Source: Thermoproteota archaeon (GTDB lineage: Archaea > Thermoproteota > Methanomethylicia > Methanomethylicales > Methanomethylicaceae). From it: a stretch of 64,000 nt of DNA. Shown in pieces: positions 44,982 through 53,224 of this stretch. A program made the position numbers and the translations under genes. The notes beneath the pieces were generated by a model. The model was not told the origin of the DNA, searched no databases, and saw only the letters and a program-made list of their open reading frames with translations. The stretch lies in contig JAJHRG010000002.1 in NCBI GenBank assembly GCA_020832905.1, positions 62,001 to 126,000 of the forward strand, in the 5' to 3' direction. Numbering within the stretch: position 1 is the stretch's first letter; each line of letters opens with the position of its first letter.

Positions 44982-45740
44982 GCTTGATATCATAACAGCA
45001 GCAACAGCTGCTCCAACACCATTATCTATGTTAACAACTAATAATCCTGGTGTACATGATTGAAGCATAGTCATTAGTGCAGCTATTCCTCCTCCACCAT
45101 AACCATATCCAATAGATGTTGGTACACCAATTACAATTCCATGAAATAAACTACTAAATACTGATGGTAGAGCACCTTCCATACCAGCAACTACTATAGC
45201 TACTTCTACTCCTTCTTCCATACATTTTTTTACTACAGGAAATATTCTCTGTAAACCTGCAATTCCTACATCATAAAAAGTTATAGTTTTAAATCCTAAT
45301 TCATTAATTATTGCTCTTGCTTCTTCAGCAACATAAATATCTGCACTACCTGCAGTTATTATTGCAATAGGAGGATCTCTTAATGGTTTTGGATCATCCA
45401 TTCTTAATGCTAAAACTCTTCCTTTTTCATAATAATTTATTCTTTTAGCCTTTATGTTATTCTTTACTATTTCTACTTGTTGAGGATATATTCTACTAAC
45501 TATAGCATAGCCTTTTTCATTTATAAAATTTTTAATTGCATTTAAAAGATCTTCATCAGTTTTTCCTTCAGCAAGTATTATTTCAGGTATTTTTTTTCTT
45601 ATACCTCTAGAAATATCTAAACATAGATTTTCTAATTCTTTAACTGCTAATAATCTTATTCTCTTTATAGCTTCTTCTTCACTTATATTACCTTCTTTTA
45701 ATGCTTTAATAATTTCTTCTAATTCCAATTTTAGCACCAA
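44958..45740 (-). CDS. larB: LarB-like pyridinium-3,5-biscarboxylic acid mononucleotide synthase
   Basis: 260 residues. The C-terminal PurE-like domain has AGSADIYVAEEA near 122, VAGMEGALPSVFSSLFHG near 180, PTSIGYGYGGGGIAAL near 203 and the catalytic-region phrase MLQSCTPGLLVVNIDNG near 220. LarB carboxylates and hydrolyses nicotinate adenine dinucleotide in the first step of nickel-pincer cofactor synthesis for lactate racemase and related racemases. LarC and LarE are not in the window. Once annotated as AIR carboxylase-like, it should not be taken for PurE. Nearby HypB also concerns nickel. Confidence 0.9.
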   Translation of the reverse strand: MVLKLELEEIIKALKEGNISEEEAIKRIRLLAVKELENLCLDISRGIRKKIPEIILAEGKTDEDLLNAIKNFINEKGYAIVSRIYPQQVEIVKNNIKAKRINYYEKGRVLALRMDDPKPLRDPPIAIITAGSADIYVAEEARAIINELGFKTITFYDVGIAGLQRIFPVVKKCMEEGVEVAIVVAGMEGALPSVFSSLFHGIVIGVPTSIGYGYGGGGIAALMTMLQSCTPGLLVVNIDNGVGAAVAAVMISSLASKQKI

Positions 45741-45815
45741 AATTATTATGTTAGTTTTTACTTAAAAATAAATTGATAAAAAATATTAGAAGGCTTATTA
45801 TAAATAGTAATAGCA

Positions 45816-46151
45816 ATGGAAGCTTCAAAAAAGATAGAAGTTGAAGACATAAGGGATCTTGCAAGATTAGTAGCATCTACTATATCCATGGGTCAGCCCA
45901 TATACCTACTGCATTTTGTCCATAATAATAAACATTACTATGGAGTTCTTGGAGTATATAATAATTATTATGATAAATATGGACTTCCAATATTTTATTA
46001 TTATTCAAGTGAAAAATCACTTAATGGAAAATATATACTTGTAAAAATGGACGAAAAAGAAGAAGTTATTTTTTCTGATGGAGTAAAACCTGGATGGATT
46101 GCAGTTCCAATAATAAATTTAAAAGAAAAACCTGAATTTCTTGAAATATAG
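45816..46151 (+). CDS. Protein of unknown function (111 residues)
   Basis: A soluble, Tyr-rich alpha/beta protein: MEASKKIEVEDIRDLARLV at the start, then YLLHFVHNNKHYYGVLGVY and PIFYYYSSEKSLNGKYILVK (in part), ending PGWIAVPIINLKEKPEFLEI in part. The even codon pattern and the lack of low complexity argue that it is real, but I do not recognise the family and see no catalytic signature or metal site. It is transcribed alone, divergent from larB and convergent with the eS25 gene, whose stop is 3 bases away. Confidence 0.7.
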   Translation: MEASKKIEVEDIRDLARLVASTISMGQPIYLLHFVHNNKHYYGVLGVYNNYYDKYGLPIFYYYSSEKSLNGKYILVKMDEKEEVIFSDGVKPGWIAVPIINLKEKPEFLEI

Positions 46152-46154
46152 TAA

Positions 46155-46472
46155 TTATGATGCAGAAGAAACAGGAATATATATTCCTAGTCTACGTCCA
46201 GTTATAACTGCCTTCAATAGATTTTGACTTTCAAGTAATTCAATAATATCTTTTGCTATACTATACTTTATGTTATATTTTGAATGAATAAGATAAGGTG
46301 TAACATATTTCATTTTCATAATATCTTTCTTTATTTCTTCTAGTATTTTTTGATCTACTAAAATTCCAGTATATACTTTTGTTTCCTTCTTTTCTTCTTT
46401 CTTCTTTTCCTTTTCCTTAATTGCAGCTAATTCTTTTGCAAGTTTTGGTTTTCCTTTTTTCTTTCCACCCAT
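46155..46472 (-). CDS. rps25e: Ribosomal protein eS25
   Basis: 105 residues. The first 35 are Lys-rich (GGKKKGKPKLAKELAAIKEK), as usual for the ribosomal tail, and the rest is the winged-helix S25e domain with VTPYLIHSKYNIKYSIAKDI near 59-78 and GRRLGIYIP near the end. eS25 sits on the head of the small subunit. Among archaea it occurs in TACK lineages, which supports the taxonomic placement. It is monocistronic, following a short gap from the tes gene. Confidence 0.9.
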   Translation of the reverse strand: MGGKKKGKPKLAKELAAIKEKEKKKEEKKETKVYTGILVDQKILEEIKKDIMKMKYVTPYLIHSKYNIKYSIAKDIIELLESQNLLKAVITGRRLGIYIPVSSAS

Positions 46473-46519
46473 ATAAAATCAAATTAAAAAACATAAAAAC
46501 ATTATAAAAACATTTTGGT

Positions 46520-47950
46520 TTATTTACTATACATTCGCTCTATTATAGGTCTATGAATAGAATTCATAGTACAGAAAGGAATTATTTTTCCATTAGGAAC
46601 TGCATAATGTATGGTACATCTCTGTATTCTTTCTAAATCAAAATTATATGGATCCATAAAATGCATACAGCCTATTAATACTACTTTTCTCATAAAATTC
46701 CCTAGACTTTCATAATCTCCATGTAAAAATATAGGTAGTAATAAATCTTTAATCATTGAAAAAGATACATATCTTAATGCATTAATTAAATATAACTTAG
46801 ACTTTATACCACCATTATATTCATAAATTTTCTTCATAGATTCCATGAATTTTTCAACATTTACATATCTTGTTATTGGAATTATCTTACCATTTTCAGA
46901 AATAATAAGTGTTGCCATTCCACAATGCTGATGATTTGTAAATTCTTGATATCTTCTTCCTTTTAAAATACCTATTGCTTTTGAAATAGGAACAACTACA
47001 GGTATAGGATAGAAATCATTTACTTTTATTTCACCATTAGTTTGTTCTTCTGCTAATTTAATTACATCTGGAATGGTAATTCTCATTTCCTTAAGTTTTT
47101 CTTTATTAATTCTTCCAGTTATGGAAACTGGTTGAAAGTTAACTCCTCTTACAACATCACTATTATTTGCAGCAAATTTTATTATTGATCCAATTTGATT
47201 ATCATTTACTCCTCTTACAACAGTTGGTACTAAGACTATACTATCTAATCCTAATTTTCTTGCATTTTCAATTACTTTTAATTTTATATCTAATAAATTA
47301 ATACCTCTTGCAATAATATAAGGTTCAGGTGTTAAACCATCAAATTGAAGATATAATGTACTTAATCCAGCATCTAGTAATTTTTTTAGATAATCAGGAT
47401 CTTTTGCAATACGAATACCATTAGTATTTACTTCTACATGACGAAAACCTAATTCCTTTGCCATAGATATAATTTCTGGTAAATCATCTCTAACTGTTGG
47501 TTCTCCTCCAGAAAACTGAATAGAATTTGGAGCTACTGGTTGATTACTTCTTAAATTTTTTAACATTTCTCTTATTTCATCTATTGTTGGCTCATAAACA
47601 TAACCAGTTGCTGCAGCATTTGCAAAACATATTGGACATTTAAGATTACATCTATTTGTCACATCAATAATAGCAAGAACAGTATGAGATTTATGAGATG
47701 GACATATTCCACAATCATATGGACAACCTTGTTTATTATTAGTTCTAGGATTTTTTATTCCATCACCAATATATTCATATTTATTTGCTATTTCAAATAA
47801 TTTATAATCACTCCAATAAACATCCTCAAAATATCCATGTTTTGAACAATTTTTTCTTATAAAAACAACACCATTATCTTCATAAATTTCTGCATTAATT
47901 ACACTTAAACATTCAGGACATAGGCTTTTTGTTGTTTTTAAAACTTTCAT
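46520..47950 (-). CDS. tes: Radical SAM tetraether lipid synthase (Tes/GDGT synthase family)
   Basis: 476 residues. The protein has an N-terminal Cys-rich part (CPEC at 11-14; GCPYDCGICPSHKSHT at 75-90), the radical SAM motif C101-x3-C105-x2-C108 (NRCNLKCPIC), QFSGGEPTVRDDLPE as the SAM-binding segment, and a C-terminal Cys region (FCTMNSIHRP). This arrangement matches the MJ0619/MA_1486 family shown to join two archaeol lipids into glycerol dibiphytanyl glycerol tetraethers. Tetraethers suit a hot habitat. A TrmB-like gene starts divergently 61 bases away and may control it. Confidence 0.87.
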   Translation of the reverse strand: MKVLKTTKSLCPECLSVINAEIYEDNGVVFIRKNCSKHGYFEDVYWSDYKLFEIANKYEYIGDGIKNPRTNNKQGCPYDCGICPSHKSHTVLAIIDVTNRCNLKCPICFANAAATGYVYEPTIDEIREMLKNLRSNQPVAPNSIQFSGGEPTVRDDLPEIISMAKELGFRHVEVNTNGIRIAKDPDYLKKLLDAGLSTLYLQFDGLTPEPYIIARGINLLDIKLKVIENARKLGLDSIVLVPTVVRGVNDNQIGSIIKFAANNSDVVRGVNFQPVSITGRINKEKLKEMRITIPDVIKLAEEQTNGEIKVNDFYPIPVVVPISKAIGILKGRRYQEFTNHQHCGMATLIISENGKIIPITRYVNVEKFMESMKKIYEYNGGIKSKLYLINALRYVSFSMIKDLLLPIFLHGDYESLGNFMRKVVLIGCMHFMDPYNFDLERIQRCTIHYAVPNGKIIPFCTMNSIHRPIIERMYSK

Positions 47951-48011
47951 AAATATCGAAATATCAATACTTTAAAAAAGTATATTTGAAAATTTTCATA
48001 CTAATAATAGT

Positions 48012-48710
48012 ATGAATGAGTTGATTAATATATTAAAAGATTGTGGTCTTACAGAAAGTGAAGCTAAAGTTTACTTAGCTATATTAAGTAAAAGTGGTAA
48101 TGCAAAAGATATAAGTAAAAGAAGTAATATACCATATACAAAAATACATAATATACTTTCAAGTCTTGAAAGAAAATCATTAATAGTTTCTTCAAATGGA
48201 AGACCAAAAATATATTATGTAAAGGAAAATGGAATAGAAGAATATAAATCAATGATTAAAGAGGAAATTGATAAGAAATTTGATAAGTTAAAACAATTAT
48301 TAAAAAGAAATTTTGAAAAATCAAGCATATGGATAATAAAAGGAAAAGAAGAAATAGCAAGTAAGATATGTGAGATGTTATTATCATCAAAAAGAGAAGT
48401 AAAAATTGCTATTCCTGAGACTTCTAAGTGGTTAATAGAAAAAATTGCTCCTATACTTATTACAGTAAAAAATCAGGGTATTAAAATAAACATATTAACA
48501 TCAGATAATGATGTATCAAAAATTTTTATGGATATATCAAAAGTAAAAACAAGAGATATAATGTTTGGAGGTGGAATTATAGTAGATAATAGTGAAATAA
48601 TAATTCTCATAGATGAATTAGATAATAATATGGCAATATGGGCAAATAATCCTAGTCTTGTAAATATTGCTAATTCATATTTTGATTTCTTATGGCTAAC
48701 ATCAAAATAA
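48012..48710 (+). CDS. TrmB-like transcriptional regulator
   Basis: 232 residues. The winged helix is well conserved: CGLTESEAKVYLAILSKSG near 11-29 and NIPYTKIHNILSSLERKSLI near 40-59. The effector half (about 105-230) has SSIWIIKGKEEIASKICEML-like strands but no sugar-binding motif. It closely resembles the regulator at 4977 in layout. Divergent transcription from the tetraether synthase gene, with 61 bases of shared promoter DNA, makes tes the obvious candidate target. The stop is 9 bases from the convergent 89-residue membrane protein gene. Confidence 0.85.
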   Translation: MNELINILKDCGLTESEAKVYLAILSKSGNAKDISKRSNIPYTKIHNILSSLERKSLIVSSNGRPKIYYVKENGIEEYKSMIKEEIDKKFDKLKQLLKRNFEKSSIWIIKGKEEIASKICEMLLSSKREVKIAIPETSKWLIEKIAPILITVKNQGIKINILTSDNDVSKIFMDISKVKTRDIMFGGGIIVDNSEIIILIDELDNNMAIWANNPSLVNIANSYFDFLWLTSK

Positions 48711-48719
48711 AAAAAAGAA

Positions 48720-48989
48720 TTATTGAGATTCTTTTTTTACTTCTTCAATTTTCTTCATTTCTTCTTCAATTTCTTTTTCAATTTCTTCAATAGGTTTTGG
48801 TGGTGGAGTAGTTGCAAGAGTATAGCCGATCCATGCAAGAATACCAAAAATAATAACTATAGCAGCACTTCCAGTTAGTTTAAGAATTAATAGATCCCAT
48901 GTTGTGAAAAAGACAAGCCATATGTATGCAATTATTATTACTATTGAAATAATTAATAATGAAGATCCTATTACCATATCTTTATGCAT
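48720..48989 (-). CDS. Small two-helix membrane protein with charged C-terminal coiled coil
   Basis: 89 residues: helix 1 about 6-28 (VIGSSLLIISIVIIIAYIW), helix 2 about 37-59, then a Pro-rich turn (TTPPPKPIEE) and a Glu/Lys coiled-coil tail (EIEKEIEEEMKKIEEVKKE) that should face the cytoplasm. GGAGAGAAG lies just upstream of the ATG. The layout recalls small archaeal membrane proteins of unknown role that are found near transcription and membrane genes. I recognise no exact family. Confidence 0.7.
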   Translation of the reverse strand: MHKDMVIGSSLLIISIVIIIAYIWLVFFTTWDLLILKLTGSAAIVIIFGILAWIGYTLATTPPPKPIEEIEKEIEEEMKKIEEVKKESQ

Positions 48990-49082
48990 ATTCTTCTCTC
49001 CTATGTTCTATTATTTTAATGATTAATTATTTAAGTGTTTATTGAGATATAAATTTTCTTGATTATATTACTCATTATTACA

Positions 49083-49313
49083 CTATCTAATGTAGTAATA
49101 AATCATTACAATTATGAAAAATATTAAAATAGCAATAATGTAATAGTTAATGAACTTTTGTATCTTTTTTGACCGTTGAATTCTAGAAAGTTCCTTTTCA
49201 TATTCTGGTTTACACTTTAAACAGTAATCTCTTCCTTCTACAGTTATCATTTTTCCACAATAAATACAGTGTTTATGAGGATATATGTATGGTTTCTTTT
49301 TTTCTTTTTCCAA
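49083..49313 (-). CDS. Zinc-ribbon membrane protein, DUF2116-like
   Basis: 76 residues. A zinc ribbon at about 16-35 (CIYCGKMITVEGRDYCLKC) is followed by a basic helix (ELSRIQRSKKIQKF) and one C-terminal membrane helix (about 55-74, IIAILIFFIIVMIYYY), so it is tail-anchored with the ribbon in the cytoplasm. This is the DUF2116 pattern common in archaea; function unknown. It ends a small minus-strand series with htpX and the ABCE1 gene, 20 bases downstream of htpX. Confidence 0.82.
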   Translation of the reverse strand: MEKEKKKPYIYPHKHCIYCGKMITVEGRDYCLKCKPEYEKELSRIQRSKKIQKFINYYIIAILIFFIIVMIYYYIR

Positions 49314-49333
49314 AATTTTTCACTTTTATATTT

Positions 49334-50188
49334 TTATTTTATAATTCCCATTGCCATAGCTTTTAATCTTTCTATTCTCTTCCATGTAGGAGGATGAGTT
49401 GAGAATAATTCAAGTAATACATCTCCTCTAAATGGATTTACTATCCATAATGGACTTGTTGATGGATTTATATTCATCATTATACCTGATTTTACATATC
49501 TTTCTATTTTTTCTAAAGCACTTGCTAAAGATAGAGGTTTTTTACATATCATAGCTCCTTCTCTATCAGCTTCATATTCTCTACTTCTTGAAATTGCCAT
49601 TTGTATTAATAATGCTGCAAAAGGTGCTAACATACTTAATATAAATGCTATAAGACTAGCATTTCTATTTCTTTCATCTCCAAAGAATATGCTATATCTT
49701 CCTATAAATGCTAAATAACTTATAGCTCCAGCAATAGTAGCAACAATAGATGATATTAAAACATCTCTATGTTTTATATGTGCTATCTCATGAGATATAA
49801 CTCCTTCAAGTTCACTTTCATTTAATATTTCTAATAATCCTTTAGTAACTGCAACAACTGAATTCTTTGGATTTCTTCCAGTTGCAAAAGCATTTGGAAC
49901 TTTTGTATTTACAATAGCTACCTTTGGCTTTGGAAGACCTGCCATCATGGCAACTTTTGAAACAATATTATGAAGATTAGGATATTCTTTTTCACTTACT
50001 ATTTTAGCATGTGTCATTAAAAGAACAATTTTATCACTATAGAGGTATGATATTAAATTAAATATTGCTGCAAATACTAGAGCAAATAATGCTATAGTTT
50101 CAGGAGCACCAAATACTAATCCTATAGCATATCCTAATGCTACAAATATAAGAGTAAGAAATATCATCATTAATGTAAGACGTATCAT
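49334..50188 (-). CDS. htpX: Membrane zinc metalloprotease HtpX (M48 family)
   Basis: About 284 residues from the ATG at 50188 (a TTG nine bases upstream is in frame). Two N-terminal helices (about 5-50) precede the catalytic HEIAHIKHRD near 137, with the third zinc ligand Glu in SREYEADREGA near 208, and two more helices lie between them. VPNAFATGRNPKNSVVAVTKGLLE is the typical lead-in (key part NAFATGRNPKN). HtpX degrades misfolded membrane proteins, often under heat stress. It lies 34 bases after the ABCE1 gene on the same strand. Confidence 0.93.
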   Translation of the reverse strand: MIRLTLMMIFLTLIFVALGYAIGLVFGAPETIALFALVFAAIFNLISYLYSDKIVLLMTHAKIVSEKEYPNLHNIVSKVAMMAGLPKPKVAIVNTKVPNAFATGRNPKNSVVAVTKGLLEILNESELEGVISHEIAHIKHRDVLISSIVATIAGAISYLAFIGRYSIFFGDERNRNASLIAFILSMLAPFAALLIQMAISRSREYEADREGAMICKKPLSLASALEKIERYVKSGIMMNINPSTSPLWIVNPFRGDVLLELFSTHPPTWKRIERLKAMAMGIIK

Positions 50189-50221
50189 ATTTATCAAAAA
50201 AAAAGTAATATATTCAGATAT

Positions 50222-52033
50222 TTAAGCTTTTAAATCTTCAGAAGTTATCTCCATATAATAATATTCATTAATTTCTTTCTGATATCTATCAAGCCATGAT
50301 CCTTTTTTATTTACACGAGGTCTTTTAGTCTGAGGATCTCTTCTAAAGGTTATTCCTAATTCTTTTAAAAATTGATTCATTCCTTTTCTTAATGATGTTG
50401 GAGGATTTGCTATTCCATTTTTTCCTGGTTCTCCTGAGAATACCATTATACTATTAGCCATTAAGTCAATAGTAACTATATCATGTTCAACTACAAAAGC
50501 AGCTGCATTCTTTTTCTCTACAACTCTTTTTATACAACGAGCAACATTAAGTCTATTTTCAACATCTAGATGTGCAGTAGGCTCATCTAATAAGAATATT
50601 TTAGCATCTTTTGATAAGCATACAGCAACAAAAACTTTTTGAAGTTCTCCTCCACTTAAAGTATCTACTCTTCTATCAAGTAATAATTCAATTCCCAATG
50701 GCTTTATAACTTCTTCTTTAAACCATGGATCTTCTATTATTGATGAATCAAAGTAATCTCTTACTTTTTTATTATTAGCTTCTGGAAATATATATTGAGG
50801 TTTATAGCTCATACTTATTCCAAAATTTTCAATATATCCTTGTGTTGGTTGTAATATACCTGATATAATTTTTACAAATGTTGTTTTTCCAATACCATTA
50901 GGTCCAACAATACCAATTATTTCTCCTTTATGAATTTCTCCTGGAAGAGCTATTAATTTAAAATCTCCAATTTCTTTAGTAAAACTAGACCATCTTAAAA
51001 GCAAATCTTCTGGTCTCCATTCATTTGGAATAGGAGAAAGATCAAAAGTTATTGGATATGATCTAAATTTTACATTTTCATCAGGTAAATAACCATTAAT
51101 ATATATATTTATTCCTACTCTAACACCATGAGGTTTAGAAATAATTCCATATACTCCTGGCTTTCCATAAAAAATACATACATAATCAGATAAATAATCT
51201 AATACTGCAAGATCATGTTCTGCTACTATTACATATTTAGATTCCTTAGCTAAATCTCTAATAAGAGATGCCATTTTAAGACGCTGATATATATCTAAGT
51301 AACTTGATGGTTCATCAAAAATATAAACATCAGCATCTCTTAATGCTACTGCAGCAATAGCAACCCTTTGAAGTTCTCCTCCACTTAAATGATGTATATC
51401 TTTATCTAGAATTGAATTTAATAATAATGCATCACAAACTTCACTAAATTTTCCCTTTTCATCAATTCTTTTAAGAATTTCTCTTACTGTTCCTGAAATA
51501 TTTTTTGGTGCTTCATCTATATATTGAGGTTTTATTACAACTCTAAGTCTTCTTTCTGATAATTTCCTAAAATACTCATAAAGTTCAGATCCTCTAAAAA
51601 ATCTTAAAATAGTCTTCCAATCTGGTGGAGATTCGTAATCTCCAAGATTTGGCTTTATTATACCTGATAATATTCTTAATGATGTTGATTTTCCAGTACC
51701 ATTTGGTCCTAGTAATCCTAATACTGATCCTTGTCTTGGTATTGGAAGCCTATATAACTTAAAGGAATTTGGACCATATCTATGAACACATTCTTCTTCA
51801 ATTTCATCTGGAAGATTTACAATTTTTATTGCATCATATGGACATTTTTTTACACAAATTCCACATCCACTACATAAGTTTTCTGAAATTATTGGTCTAT
51901 TTTTTTCTTCATCAAATTTTATAGCTTCTGTATTACTTCTTACCATTGGACAGAATTTTATGCATTCTCTATTGCATTTATTAGGTTTACAGAAGTCAAA
52001 GTCAATTACTGCAATTCTAACCAAGTTTTTCAC
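50222..52033 (-). CDS. Ribosome recycling ATPase ABCE1 (Rli1)
   Basis: 603 residues. Two ferredoxin-type clusters open the protein (CKPNKCNRECIKFCP and CSGCGICVKKCPYDAI). Then come two nucleotide-binding domains: Walker A GPNGTGKST near 107 and GPNGIGKTT near 377, signatures LSGGELQR and LSGGELQK, Walker B YIFDEPSSYLD and FLLDEPTAHLD. The hinge and HLH insertion are in place. ABCE1 splits ribosomes after termination and is universal in Archaea and Eukarya. It follows the TFS-like zinc-ribbon gene after 18 bases. Confidence 0.97.
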   Translation of the reverse strand: MKNLVRIAVIDFDFCKPNKCNRECIKFCPMVRSNTEAIKFDEEKNRPIISENLCSGCGICVKKCPYDAIKIVNLPDEIEEECVHRYGPNSFKLYRLPIPRQGSVLGLLGPNGTGKSTSLRILSGIIKPNLGDYESPPDWKTILRFFRGSELYEYFRKLSERRLRVVIKPQYIDEAPKNISGTVREILKRIDEKGKFSEVCDALLLNSILDKDIHHLSGGELQRVAIAAVALRDADVYIFDEPSSYLDIYQRLKMASLIRDLAKESKYVIVAEHDLAVLDYLSDYVCIFYGKPGVYGIISKPHGVRVGINIYINGYLPDENVKFRSYPITFDLSPIPNEWRPEDLLLRWSSFTKEIGDFKLIALPGEIHKGEIIGIVGPNGIGKTTFVKIISGILQPTQGYIENFGISMSYKPQYIFPEANNKKVRDYFDSSIIEDPWFKEEVIKPLGIELLLDRRVDTLSGGELQKVFVAVCLSKDAKIFLLDEPTAHLDVENRLNVARCIKRVVEKKNAAAFVVEHDIVTIDLMANSIMVFSGEPGKNGIANPPTSLRKGMNQFLKELGITFRRDPQTKRPRVNKKGSWLDRYQKEINEYYYMEITSEDLKA

Positions 52034-52051
52034 CGTATATTGTACTATTAA

Positions 52052-52330
52052 TTATTCTTGTTCTTCACTTTCTTCTTCATAACTTTCTAAGAAAACTTTG
52101 TAATAATCACTAATTAGTTCTTTTTCTTCTTCTTTCCTCTTCTTTATTCCTATAGGTTCTTCTGATATTAGAGTTTTTCTTCTCTTACCCTCTTCAACTT
52201 GTTGTATAATTTTATAGCTACTTGTTGGTTCTACTAATTTCTCATAATTACATGATTTACATACTAAAATAGTTTTATCATCTTTTTTTGTAGGAATAAG
52301 AAGTTTACCACATTTTGGGCAAAATTCCAA
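52052..52330 (-). CDS. TFS/RpoM N-terminal zinc-ribbon protein with acidic tail, lacking the TFIIS domain
   Basis: 92 residues. The N-terminal ribbon FCPKCGKLLIPTKKDD...CKSC (Cys at about 4, 7, 23, 26) is that of archaeal transcription factor S and RNA polymerase subunit M. Full TFS (about 110 residues) adds a second ribbon carrying the catalytic Asp-Glu pair for transcript cleavage; here it is absent and replaced by a charged region ending ESYEEESEEQE. So it should not stimulate cleavage but might still bind polymerase. Its neighbours are ABCE1 downstream and the Glu-rich small protein upstream. Confidence 0.75.
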   Translation of the reverse strand: MEFCPKCGKLLIPTKKDDKTILVCKSCNYEKLVEPTSSYKIIQQVEEGKRRKTLISEEPIGIKKRKEEEKELISDYYKVFLESYEEESEEQE

Positions 52331-52337
52331 GATTATT

Positions 52338-52357
52338 CACCCAAAAATAAAAAAATA
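52338..52357 (-). terminator. T-rich terminator after the Glu-rich gene
   Basis: On the minus strand the stop of the 51-residue acidic gene (52364) is followed by CCTCCTATTTTTTTATTTTTGG, of which the T-runs lie at 52343-52355. Such T tracts end transcription in archaea. It separates the acidic gene from the TFS-like gene, whose start is at 52330. Confidence 0.5.
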
Positions 52358-52363
52358 GGAGGA

Positions 52364-52519
52364 TTACCACTCTTCCTCTTCTTCTTCTTCGAATTCCTCC
52401 TCTTCAGGCCACTCTTCTTCCTCTTCCCATTCCTCTTCTTCTTCAGGCCATTCTTCTTCGAATTCTTCTTCCTCTTCTTCCCATTCTTCTTCAAATTCCT
52501 CTTCTTCTATTTTGTACAT
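52364..52519 (-). CDS. Extremely acidic Glu/Trp protein (51 residues)
   Basis: The gene encodes MYKIEEEEFEEEW, then runs of 3-7 Glu punctuated by single aromatics, ending in Trp. By my count 37 of 51 residues are Glu, 5 Trp, 3 Phe, 2 Pro; there is only one Lys. A proper ribosome binding site (GGAGG, 8 bases before ATG) and a T-tract terminator frame the gene, so it is not just a simple repeat. Aromatics fall at 9, 13, 20, 24, 31, 37, 43 and 51. It could mimic DNA or RNA or act as a charged chaperone; no family is recognised. Confidence 0.72.
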   Translation of the reverse strand: MYKIEEEEFEEEWEEEEEEFEEEWPEEEEEWEEEEEWPEEEEFEEEEEEEW

Positions 52520-52594
52520 TTTCAAACCTCCAACATAATGGATTTTGGGGAGTTTGTAATATTTAAATGTAGTGTTCCAAAGAGGTGATGATAT

Positions 52595-53224
52595 TTGAAA
52601 ATAAAACTCTCCTTAACTGATATAAATAAAATATTGGAAATTGGAGAAATGATAAAAAAAGGAGGGGTAATTGTTTATCCAACTGATACTGTATATGGCA
52701 TTGGAGGAAATCCTTTTTTAGAAGATGTTGTAATAAGAATAAAGAATATAAAACAAAGAGAAGAAAAAGCAATGCCTTTATTAATTTCAAATCTTGAAAA
52801 AGCAAAAGAATTAGCATATTTTAATGATTTTGCACTTAAAATTGCAAATACATTTTGGCCAGGTCCTTTAACTATTGTATTAAAAGCAAAAGTAAAGTTT
52901 TCTCATTACTTAACTGGAGGAAGAGATAGTATAGGCTTAAGAATACCAAATCATGAATTAGCTTTAAAAATAATTGAAGCTTCAGGAGGAGTACTCATAG
53001 GTACAAGTGCAAATATTTCAGGAAAACCACCAGCAATAAGTATAGAAGATTTAGATGAAAGAATAAAGTCCTCTGTAGATTTAGTAATAGATGGTGGAAA
53101 ATGTTACTTAGGAAAACCTTCAACTGTTATAGAAATTATAAATTCTAAGATTAAAATTATTAGAGTTGGAGCAATTGGAATTAATGAATTTATAAAAAGG
53201 GGAATACCAATTGAGGGAATTTAA
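52595..53224 (+). CDS. Threonylcarbamoyl-AMP synthase (Sua5/YrdC family)
   Basis: 209 residues from a TTG with GAGGTGATG upstream. The YrdC fold is marked by GGVIVYPTDTVYGIGGNPF near 23-41, KQREEKAMPLLISN near 52, FWPGPLTIVLK near 87, GLRIPNH, and GTSANISGKPPA near 136. It forms threonylcarbamoyl-AMP from Thr, bicarbonate and ATP for t6A at position 37 of ANN-decoding tRNAs. No C-terminal Sua5 domain is present. The KEOPS subunit Cgi121 is encoded 500 bases downstream, so two t6A genes cluster here. Confidence 0.92.
   Translation: MKIKLSLTDINKILEIGEMIKKGGVIVYPTDTVYGIGGNPFLEDVVIRIKNIKQREEKAMPLLISNLEKAKELAYFNDFALKIANTFWPGPLTIVLKAKVKFSHYLTGGRDSIGLRIPNHELALKIIEASGGVLIGTSANISGKPPAISIEDLDERIKSSVDLVIDGGKCYLGKPSTVIEIINSKIKIIRVGAIGINEFIKRGIPIEGI

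Noticed and set aside
52364-52519. Simple trinucleotide repeat or assembly artefact
   Set aside because: Codons are mixed, spacing of aromatics is irregular, and the frame has a ribosome binding site, start, stop and terminator.
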